Of a stretch of DNA of 39,704 bases, positions 7,608 through 13,301 are shown in pieces. The stretch covers positions 1 through 39,704 of the forward strand of contig ONIM01000014.1 of the NCBI GenBank assembly GCA_900317885.1, written 5' to 3'. The translations under genes were made by a program, and so were the position numbers. The notes beneath the pieces are model-generated. The model had not been told where the DNA came from and searched no databases. It saw nothing but the letters and a program-made list of their open reading frames with translations. Each line of letters starts with the position of its first letter. Positions within the stretch are counted from its first letter, which is position 1. The stretch is from an uncultured Bacteroidales bacterium (lineage in GTDB: Bacteria > Bacteroidota > Bacteroidia > Bacteroidales > Paludibacteraceae).

Positions 7608-7657
7608 GGAATAGGCAGATTTAGGGAAATTTTGGGCGGAATAGCAGATTTAGGGAA
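7608..7657. repeat. Direct repeat upstream of the 7535-7566 promoter
   Basis: GGAATAGGCAGATTTAGGGA (7608-7627) recurs as GGAATAGCAGATTTAGGGAA (7638-7657) with one base missing, at a 30-bp step. It lies 40-90 bp upstream of the -33 box, a plausible place for regulator binding. Confidence 0.55.
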
Positions 7658-7678
7658 GGGAGGCATCGCAAGTAGTAG

Positions 7679-7768
7679 CTCGCGCAATGATGCGCGAGAA
7701 ATGCACAGAGAGAAGCCGGAATAAAATTCCGGGGAAATGGACGGAGATGATGCCGGATGACATCCGGC
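7679..7768. repeat. Cluster of three compact perfect hairpins (cluster A)
   Basis: Three perfect inverted repeats follow each other. They are CTCGCGCA-atga-TGCGCGAG (7679-7698), CCGGAAT-aaa-ATTCCGG (7716-7732) and GCCGGAT-gac-ATCCGGC (7752-7768). The last two have 7-bp stems, 3-nt loops and an AT-closed loop. The region between the 7814 terminator and the 7566 promoter holds no gene. The same hairpin form recurs at 9718-10019. Confidence 0.8.
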
Positions 7769-7783
7769 GGAAAAGAAGAAAGA

Positions 7784-7814
7784 AAAAAAACGCGCCAACG
7801 GAGGTGGCGCGTTT
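7784..7814 (-). terminator. Terminator of the Ala/Pro-tailed membrane protein gene
   Basis: On the minus strand a GC-rich stem AAACGCGCCA / TGGCGCGTTT closes a 7-nt loop and continues into a T tract (7784-7790). It lies downstream of the gene ending at 7873. Confidence 0.8.
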
Positions 7815-7826
7815 AGGGGAGAGCCC

Positions 7827-7854
7827 CACCCCAACCCTCCCCATGAAGGGGAGG
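7827..7854. repeat. Dispersed palindrome, intergenic copy
   Basis: CCTCCCC-atgaa-GGGGAGG (7836-7854) is a perfect 7-bp inverted repeat. With its left flank (GCCCCACC) it matches the element at 22234-22263 inside a receptor gene, so it belongs to a dispersed repeat family. Confidence 0.75.
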
Positions 7855-7872
7855 AGGGAAAGATGGGGCGAG

Positions 7873-8637
7873 TTATTCCGCTGCGGGGGCTTCGGCAGCG
7901 GGTTGCGGAGCGGCTGCAGGAGCTGGGCTCGGAGCGGCTGCGGGAGCGGGTTGCGGAGCGGAAGCAGGGGCTGGGCTCGGAGCGGAAGCTGGAGCTTCGG
8001 CAGGGGTGTCAGCGAGGAAAGCGCCGGAGGTGAGTTGTTTATAGATAGATGCCTCGACACCTAAGATAGCCGGAACGGCGAAAATAGCAAGGATAAAGAT
8101 GAGGATATTACCGATCGTTTCGAGCCAAGATACTTCGCCTATACCAAAGATACATTGGATGATTACAATCACCAGTTCCAGACAGAGGACAAGCAGGAAC
8201 TCAGTACCGAAAATACGCCATTTATGTCCGTACGTCAGGCGATTAGACTCATGCAACGCATCCATGGCAGACATGTCTTTGTCCACAAAAAGTACGACAG
8301 CGAACGACCAAGCCACGGAAATAACGAATCCCGGAATAATACCAAAAAGGAAACCTACCAAGATAGCCCCCGTCATAAGGGCGGAGAGGATGAAGTACTC
8401 GCCCATGTTGCGGCGGTATTTGCCGTCAAAAATGAAAAGCGGGTTGATGACCGTGCCTTTCGCCATCTCCGCGGGGAGCGAGCTGACCGCGATGGTGGTA
8501 CCGACATTGAGGTACGGAATCCAGATAGTAACAAGGTAGAGAACTACCGTTAGAATGAGGCTCAGATAGTTGACCAGAGCGATGGCGAGACCATCCTTGA
8601 TGGTTGCCATAATGGCGAGTTTTTTGTCCATAATCAT
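7873..8637 (-). CDS. Polytopic membrane protein with Ala/Pro-rich tail, function unknown
   Basis: The product has 254 residues if started at 8637 (MIMDKK) or 252 from the ATG at 8631; both follow the promoter at 8671-8702. Hydrophobic segments near residues 17-42, 70-105 and 140-190 indicate about five membrane helices. The last 45 or so residues are a low-complexity tail of Ala-Pro-Ser-Glu repeats, encoded by imperfect GC-rich tandem repeats (about 7880-8005). I do not recognise the family with confidence. It is a single-gene unit with its own terminator at 7784-7814, and its -7 box is inside a perfect inverted repeat (8658-8677). Confidence 0.75.
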   Translation of the reverse strand: MIMDKKLAIMATIKDGLAIALVNYLSLILTVVLYLVTIWIPYLNVGTTIAVSSLPAEMAKGTVINPLFIFDGKYRRNMGEYFILSALMTGAILVGFLFGIIPGFVISVAWSFAVVLFVDKDMSAMDALHESNRLTYGHKWRIFGTEFLLVLCLELVIVIIQCIFGIGEVSWLETIGNILIFILAIFAVPAILGVEASIYKQLTSGAFLADTPAEAPASAPSPAPASAPQPAPAAAPSPAPAAAPQPAAEAPAAE

Positions 8638-8657
8638 TTTAGTTTGGTTGGTTAAAC

Positions 8658-8677
8658 ACCTTTGCGACTGCAAAGGT
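8658..8677. promoter_or_regulatory. Perfect inverted repeat over a -7 box
   Basis: ACCTTTGC-gact-GCAAAGGT has 8-bp arms and a 4-bp spacer. One arm is most of the -7 box of the promoter at 8671-8702, and the other covers the expected start of transcription. The form fits a dimeric repressor site. Confidence 0.5.
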
Positions 8678-8702
8678 ACGAAGATTTTTGGAGATATGCA
8701 AG
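8671..8702 (-). promoter_or_regulatory. Promoter of the membrane protein gene at 7873-8637
   Basis: The -7 box TACCTTTG (8671-8678) and -33 CTTG (8699-8702) lie 20 bp apart on the minus strand. The leader is short, about 25-30 nt. Confidence 0.75.
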
Positions 8703-8779
8703 AGAAAATGAAAAAAAACACAGAAAATAGCAGAAAAAGAGCAAAAAAAAGGAGAAGGAAAGAAAAGGAAGGGAGGGGA

Positions 8780-8811
8780 AAAGATAAACGCCCGAGGGGT
8801 TAGCTCGGGCG
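8780..8811 (-). terminator. Terminator of the Bor-like lipoprotein gene
   Basis: CGCCCGAG (8789-8796) pairs with CTCGGGCG (8804-8811) around a 7-nt loop. On the minus strand a T-rich stretch TTTATCTTTT follows, 8 bp after the stop codon at 8819. Confidence 0.8.
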
Positions 8812-8818
8812 GAGAGAT

Positions 8819-9271
8819 TTATTTAAAGACATCCATTAAATTCATCTTTTTCAATTTTCCATCTTCGGTACGTACTATGCATTTCTTACCATTCTCAATG
8901 GATTCCAAAGTCCCCTTGCACACTTCCGGACCTTTGAAGTACTTAATCTCGTCGCCCACATTGAGCGGAGCCTGACGCTTGGCAATGATTTGCACAGACT
9001 GCATACAATAAATTCCCAATGTGAGGTCACTTACCAGCCCATCGACAAAAGTAGTCGTTGTTTTCACTTGGCAAGGTTCATCAACAGGAACTGTCACACT
9101 GGGTTTACCAATCGGTTTGAGTCCCCAGAACAAATACCCCTGCTTTCCCTTGGCATAATAGTAGTCTTGACCGGAAAGTTCGTCAAAGTTTTTAACACTC
9201 GTCTTTGTCGTCATACAAGACGGCAAAAACATTGACATACTCAAAAATAGTAACATCGCATATTTTTTCAT
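8819..9271 (-). CDS. Bor-like lipoprotein
   Basis: It encodes 150 residues with a lipoprotein signal (lipobox PSC, Cys19). The middle part (TTTTFVDGLVSDLTLGIYCM) closely resembles the conserved core of Bor-family lipoproteins (TFVNGLLGFITLGIYTP-type), first known from lambda lysogens. The C-terminal 45 or so residues are an extra lysine-rich beta segment not in Bor. It is probably anchored in the outer membrane; its role is unknown. The gene stands alone, with a promoter at 9567-9598, an unusually long leader of about 290 nt holding a large hairpin, and a terminator at 8780-8811. The family assignment rests on the short core motif. Confidence 0.65.
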   Translation of the reverse strand: MKKYAMLLFLSMSMFLPSCMTTKTSVKNFDELSGQDYYYAKGKQGYLFWGLKPIGKPSVTVPVDEPCQVKTTTTFVDGLVSDLTLGIYCMQSVQIIAKRQAPLNVGDEIKYFKGPEVCKGTLESIENGKKCIVRTEDGKLKKMNLMDVFK

Positions 9272-9365
9272 ATTGTTTACCAGCAGTTATATCCCATCGC
9301 CCCATCGGTTTTAGATTGTTAAATTAAGTTATATCTCATATACAAAAAGAAATATGAGCGCTTCT

Positions 9366-9490
9366 TATCAACTCCGAGGCTGTGAGAAGTGCCCATATAC
9401 CGATAAGTCACGCCCATATACAATATGGACGCTTGCTGACTTATTATTGGCATATCTCTAAAACTTCTCACATTCCGGAGTTTCCAATAA
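9366..9490 (-). ncRNA. Large imperfect hairpin in the Bor-like leader
   Basis: Nested complementary arms run through this stretch. AACTCCG (9370-9376) pairs with CGGAGTT, TGTGAGAAGT (9381-9390) with ACTTCTCACA, ATAAGTCA with TGACTTAT, and CCATAT with ATATGG around a 3-nt apex near 9421. The whole can fold as one long interrupted stem of about 120 nt. It lies between the promoter at 9567-9598 and the gene start at 9271, so it would be transcribed. It could be a cis-regulatory RNA or the remnant of a small palindromic mobile element. No known riboswitch class is recognised. Confidence 0.5.
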
Positions 9491-9566
9491 ATCGCAAACG
9501 CGAAAAAAATCAAAATGTCACCGCTTTTTTACGCTGTCGGAGCCAGCGGCCTTATGAAAGACGGCG

Positions 9567-9598
9567 CAAAGGTACAACAAAATTTTGATATATACAAA
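9567..9598 (-). promoter_or_regulatory. Promoter of the Bor-like lipoprotein gene
   Basis: On the minus strand TACCTTTG (9567-9574) and TTTG (9595-9598) lie exactly 20 bp apart, a full consensus match. The gene begins only at 9271, so a leader of about 290 nt is expected. Confidence 0.8.
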
Positions 9599-9717
9599 TA
9601 AATTTTTATTTTTTTATGAAAAAGCGGAACTTTCGTTTCTTGTCGAGGACGAAATCTAGGCGCCGTTGGGTACACCCGCATTGAGTCCGAAGCGGGCGGG
9701 GCGGCACGACGGATATA

Positions 9718-10019
9718 CCCGAATACCATTCGGGACAATAGACGACGTGACGGACGCGAGGGCGAACATGCCCGGGCATTAAGAACGGGCGGCGAGGACT
9801 AAACCGCCTATGTCCGAGCCCTCAAGAGCGGGCGATAGTATCGCCCTGTAAGAGACGAAGTCCTCAAGCGGAGCTGAAGCTCCTTGTCGGGGACGTAATC
9901 CTACGCGGGGAAGTAGCACCGCGAGTTAGACCAGCGGGCGTAGGGGGATCGGGCGTAGGGGGAAATGCGGGATAGTATCCCGCAAAAGAAACGAAGTCAA
10001 ATGCCGGATGACATCCGAC
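9718..10019. repeat. GC-rich non-coding block with compact hairpins (cluster B)
   Basis: Between the dnaK terminator and the promoter at 9567-9598 no convincing gene exists. The block holds five compact inverted repeats. They are CCCGAAT-acc-ATTCGGG (9718-9734), GGGCGAT-agt-ATCGCCC (9830-9846), GGAGCT-ga-AGCTCC (9870-9883), GCGGGAT-agt-ATCCCGC (9967-9983) and GCCGGAT-gac-ATCCGAC (10003-10019, one mismatch). The last, with its tail AGAAAAGAAGAAAG, nearly repeats 7752-7782. Recurring words such as GACGAAGTC and GACGTAATCC lie between the hairpins. Confidence 0.75.
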
Positions 10020-10041
10020 AGAAAAGAAGAAAGGGGAAATA

Positions 10042-10073
10042 GAAAATCCCCCACTCTACGAGAGAGAGGGGGA
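10042..10073 (-). terminator. Terminator of dnaK
   Basis: On the minus strand CCCCC and CTCT pair with AGAG and GGGGG around a short loop, followed by ATTTTC. It lies 14 bp after the dnaK stop. Confidence 0.75.
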
Positions 10074-10086
10074 ATTCATTTGTGAT

Positions 10087-12003
10087 TTATTTCACTTCTT
10101 CGAAGTCGACGTCCTCAGCGGTAGGGCCGTTGGAGCCGTTGTTGTCAGTCGGGCCTGCTTGCGGGCCTTGCGGGCCGGCTTGAGATTGTTGCGCTTGCTG
10201 TTGGGCAGCGTACATCTCTGCGGAGGCAGCTTGGAAAGCTGTCATGAGGGCGTTGTTGGCTGCTTCACAGGCATCGGCGTCACGTTTAGCGTACGCGTCT
10301 TTGAGGTCTGCGAGGGCTTTCTCAATCGGCGCCTTCTTGTCAGCCGGGATCTTGTCGCCGAGTTCAGCGAGTTGCTTCTCGGTCTGGAAGATCGTAGCGT
10401 CGGCTTTGTTGAGTTTGTCAGCCTGCTCTTTGGCTTTCTTATCGGCCTCGGCGTTGGCTTCAGCCTCGGCTTTCATTCGCTTGATCTCTTCGTCAGAGAG
10501 ACCAGACGAGGCTTCGATACGGATCTTCTGCTCCTTGCCGGTAGCTTTATCCTTCGCAGTGACGTTCAAGATACCGTTGGCGTCGATATCGAAGGTTACT
10601 TCGATCTGCGGTTCGCCACGACGGGCAGGCATGATTCCATCGAGGTGGAAGATACCGATTTGCTTGTTCTGAGCCGCCATCGGACGCTCACCCTGGAGCA
10701 CTTTGATCTCTACAGAAGGCTGATTATCGACCGCGGTGGTGAAGGTCTCGGTCTTCTTGGTCGGGATGGTGGTGTTCGCCTCGATCATCTTGGTCATGAC
10801 ACCGCCCATGGTCTCGATACCGAGGGACAGCGGGGTTACATCGAGCAGGAGGACGTCTTTCACATCGCCAGTGAGGACACCACCTTGGATGGCTGCGCCG
10901 ACAGCTACAACCTCATCGGGGTTAACGCCCTTAGACGGAGCTTTGCCGAAGAACTTCTGTACGGCATCCTGGATAGCCGGGATACGCGTCGAACCACCTA
11001 CGAGGATGATCTCGTCAATATCGGAGGTCTTCAATCCGGCGTGCTCAAGAGCGGTACGGCACGGAGCGATAGTACGTTGGATCAGATCGTCGATGAGTTG
11101 CTCGAATTTCGCACGAGTCAGGGTCTTAACGAGGTGAGCCGGAACGCCGTTAACCGGCATGATATACGGCAGGTTGATTTCCGTAGAGGTAGAGGAAGAA
11201 AGTTCGATCTTCGCTTTCTCGGCGGCCTCTTTCAGACGCTGCATCGCCATCGGGTCTTTGCTAAGGTCGGCACCGCCGTTCTCGTTCTTGAACTCCTGAA
11301 CGAGCCAATCGATGATACGATGGTCAAAATCATCACCACCGAGGTGTGTATCACCATCGGTTGCTTTTACCTCGAAGACACCATCGCCGAGTTCGAGCAC
11401 GGATACATCGTGGGTACCACCACCGCAGTCGAAGACTACAATCTTCATATCCTTGTTGGACTTGTCAAGACCATAAGCCAAGGCAGCAGCGGTCGGCTCG
11501 TTGACGATACGGCGTACGTTGAGACCTGCGATCTCGCCGGCTTCTTTGGTTGCCTGACGCTGCGAGTCGTTGAAGTATGCCGGCACGGTGATGACAGCTT
11601 CTGTAACCTCCTGTCCGAGGTAGTCCTCAGCGGTCTTCTTCATCTTCTGAAGGATGATAGCCGAGATCTCCTGCGGGGTGTAGAGACGTCCGTCGATGTC
11701 CACACGGGGAGTGTTGTTATCGCCCTTTGTTACTTTATAAGGAACACGCGCGATTTCAGACTGCAAGCGGTCGTAGGTCTCGCCCATGAAACGCTTGATA
11801 GAATAGATAGTTTTGGTCGGGTTTGTGATGGCTTGACGTTTAGCAGGGTCGCCCACTTTGCGCTCGCCACCCTCAATAAATCCAACTACAGAAGGAGTAG
11901 TACGTTTCCCTTCCGCGTTAGCAATGACGATAGGTTCGTTACCCTCCATTACGGCTACACACGAGTTTGTGGTACCGAGGTCAATTCCAATAATCTTAGA
12001 CAT
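10087..12003 (-). CDS. dnaK: Chaperone DnaK (Hsp70)
   Basis: The 638-residue product is an ATP-driven protein-folding chaperone working with DnaJ and GrpE in the cytoplasm. It begins [19 protein letters not shown], the family start, and holds the ATPase motifs [15 protein letters not shown] and [10 protein letters not shown], a substrate-binding domain, a Lys/Ala-rich helical lid, a Gln/Gly-rich linker and the terminal EEVK. The open frame extends upstream to 12057, but the family start and the AAGGAAA ribosome site fix 12003. It is transcribed alone; no dnaJ or grpE is adjacent. Upstream lie an octamer repeat and a perfect inverted repeat. Confidence 0.98.
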   Translation of the reverse strand: MSKIIGIDLGTTNSCVAVMEGNEPIVIANAEGKRTTPSVVGFIEGGERKVGDPAKRQAITNPTKTIYSIKRFMGETYDRLQSEIARVPYKVTKGDNNTPRVDIDGRLYTPQEISAIILQKMKKTAEDYLGQEVTEAVITVPAYFNDSQRQATKEAGEIAGLNVRRIVNEPTAAALAYGLDKSNKDMKIVVFDCGGGTHDVSVLELGDGVFEVKATDGDTHLGGDDFDHRIIDWLVQEFKNENGGADLSKDPMAMQRLKEAAEKAKIELSSSTSTEINLPYIMPVNGVPAHLVKTLTRAKFEQLIDDLIQRTIAPCRTALEHAGLKTSDIDEIILVGGSTRIPAIQDAVQKFFGKAPSKGVNPDEVVAVGAAIQGGVLTGDVKDVLLLDVTPLSLGIETMGGVMTKMIEANTTIPTKKTETFTTAVDNQPSVEIKVLQGERPMAAQNKQIGIFHLDGIMPARRGEPQIEVTFDIDANGILNVTAKDKATGKEQKIRIEASSGLSDEEIKRMKAEAEANAEADKKAKEQADKLNKADATIFQTEKQLAELGDKIPADKKAPIEKALADLKDAYAKRDADACEAANNALMTAFQAASAEMYAAQQQAQQSQAGPQGPQAGPTDNNGSNGPTAEDVDFEEVK

Positions 12004-12042
12004 AGTATATTTCCTTTCTTTAATTAATTTCGTATTTTTTTT

Positions 12043-12082
12043 CCGAGATTTCGACATATCGGGATATCGAGATATCGAAATC
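12043..12082. repeat. Octamer tandem repeat upstream of dnaK
   Basis: The 8-bp units CCGAGATT, TCGACATA, TCGGGATA, TCGAGATA and TCGAAATC lie 40-80 bp before the dnaK start. The same family is found before the M16 peptidase gene (16241-16280). Confidence 0.75.
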
Positions 12083-12108
12083 GTTCGCTATGAATAAGAC
12101 AAAACGTG

Positions 12109-12127
12109 TGCCAAAGGAGATTTGGCA
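12109..12127. promoter_or_regulatory. Perfect inverted repeat in the dnaK upstream region
   Basis: TGCCAAA-ggaga-TTTGGCA lies about 110 bp before the dnaK start, and TGGCAGAG follows twice nearby (12122 and 12144 regions). It is a candidate operator. It does not match the CIRCE element of HrcA. No clear TAnnTTTG promoter was found between it and the gene. Confidence 0.45.
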
Positions 12128-12201
12128 GAGAAAGGCTGACAAAATGGCAGAGATAGACGGAGAATGACATATATCCAGCGGAATAGCGCAGGGAAAAGGA
12201 C

Positions 12202-12228
12202 AAAAAAAATCCGCCATGCATGGCGGAT
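12202..12228 (-). terminator. Terminator of era
   Basis: The perfect 20-bp palindrome ATCCGCCATGCATGGCGGAT (12209-12228) runs on the minus strand into seven T residues (12202-12208), 6 bp after the era stop. Confidence 0.85.
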
Positions 12229-12234
12229 ACTTTA

Positions 12235-13128
12235 TTAAGAGAGGTCGTAGCCGTAATGCTTGAGGCGGGAGGTGTTGGACCGCCAGTCTTTGTCCACTTT
12301 GACGAAGAGCTGGAGGAAGACCTGTTTCTGGAAGAAGTCCTCGATGTCCTTGCGGGCCTGGGATCCGACGCGCTTGAGGGCTGAACCGGCTTTGCCGATG
12401 ATGATGCCCTTCTGGGAGTCGCGCTCGCAGTAGATGACGGCATCAATGCGGATGAGTTTGTCCTCTTCCTTAAAGGACTCCACTTCGACCTCAACGGAAT
12501 ACGGGATCTCCTTGTCGTAGTTGAGGAGGATCTTCTCGCGGATGATCTCATCGACGAAGAATCGCGCGGGTTTGTCGGTCAGTTGGTCCTTTGGAAAGAA
12601 CGGCGGTCCGGCAGGCAGGGCTTCTTTGATGGCATCGAAGAGCTGCGCGACACCGAAACGCTCTTGCGCGGAGATGGGGAAGATCTCTGCCTCGGGGAGC
12701 TGGGTATGCCAGAAGGCTACGAGGGACTCGAGGGTCTCCTGGGTCGTGAGGTCGATCTTATTTATAATAAGGAACACGCGCGTACCCGCGGAGGACATCT
12801 TCTTGACTTTGTCGATGAAGTCGGGATTGCGGTCGATGGTGTCCTGGGGTTCGGTGACGTAGAGGAGGACATCGGCGTCAACGAGTGCCGAACGGCTGAA
12901 CTCCAGCATTTTCTCTTGCAAACGGTAGTTCGGCGAGAGGACTCCCGGGGTATCGGAATACACCATCTGGAAGTCCTCGCCGTTGACGATACCGAGAATA
13001 CGATGACGGGTCGTCTGCGCTTTCGAAGTGATGATCGAGAGGCGCTCGCCCACCAAGGCATTCATCAACGTAGATTTGCCCACATTGGGGTTGCCCACTA
13101 TATTTACGAATCCGCTTCTATGCTCCAT
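12235..13128 (-). CDS. era: GTPase Era
   Basis: The 297-residue Ras-like GTPase binds the 16S rRNA 3' end and helps mature the 30S subunit. It shows G1 GNPNVGKS (12-19), G3 DTPG (59-62), G4 NKID (123-126) and a C-terminal KH domain with GIIIGKAGSALKRVG. The frame is open upstream to 13161, but MEHRSGFVNIVG matches the family start, so 13128 is chosen. A strong terminator follows. The upstream 170 bp to the M16 gene holds a hairpin but no obvious promoter, so era may be read from upstream. Confidence 0.96.
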   Translation of the reverse strand: MEHRSGFVNIVGNPNVGKSTLMNALVGERLSIITSKAQTTRHRILGIVNGEDFQMVYSDTPGVLSPNYRLQEKMLEFSRSALVDADVLLYVTEPQDTIDRNPDFIDKVKKMSSAGTRVFLIINKIDLTTQETLESLVAFWHTQLPEAEIFPISAQERFGVAQLFDAIKEALPAGPPFFPKDQLTDKPARFFVDEIIREKILLNYDKEIPYSVEVEVESFKEEDKLIRIDAVIYCERDSQKGIIIGKAGSALKRVGSQARKDIEDFFQKQVFLQLFVKVDKDWRSNTSRLKHYGYDLS

Positions 13129-13200
13129 ATTATTATATTTTGAAAAAAACATAAAAAACACCTCCGTGCATGTCCCCTGACGGGGTTTGTTCTTTAGTCC

Positions 13201-13241
13201 GATAAGACACGCTCACAAGCAAGCTTGCAGCGCGCCTTATC
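13201..13241 (-). terminator. Imperfect hairpin between the M16 peptidase gene and era
   Basis: GATAAG (13201-13206) pairs with CTTATC (13236-13241), with further pairing of CGCT and AGCG and an inner AAGCAAGCTT loop stem. No T tract follows, so it is a weak terminator candidate or another RNA structure. A second small hairpin CCCC-tga-cgGGG-type lies near 13174-13185. Confidence 0.4.
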
Positions 13242-13301
13242 AGCCTAAACAACTCCCTATCGAGGATACACACACGTCGGAAATAAACCTACAAAAATAG
13301 A

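Noticed and set aside
7650-8064. Open frames on both strands over the hairpin cluster and the Ala/Pro tail
   Set aside because: They are low-complexity readings of repeats, one of them across a terminator hairpin.
9319-9738. Short open frames in the Bor-like leader
   Set aside because: They overlap a full-consensus promoter and the long hairpin, with no start context or homology in view.
9600-10040. RNase P RNA, tmRNA or 4.5S RNA in the GC-rich gap
   Set aside because: None of the conserved core motifs of these RNAs was found on either strand.
10159-12027. A 622-codon open frame on the plus strand
   Set aside because: It is antisense to dnaK, whose identity is certain. The product has no recognisable domain and the frame is open because of dnaK codon bias.
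12109-12127. CIRCE operator of HrcA before dnaK
   Set aside because: The arms TGCCAAA/TTTGGCA do not match the CIRCE arms and the spacer is 5, not 9 bp.
13129-13161. A longer N-terminus for Era (start at 13161)
   Set aside because: The added residues (MFFMFFSKYNN) are poly-T reading; family alignment begins at MEHRSGFVNIVG.
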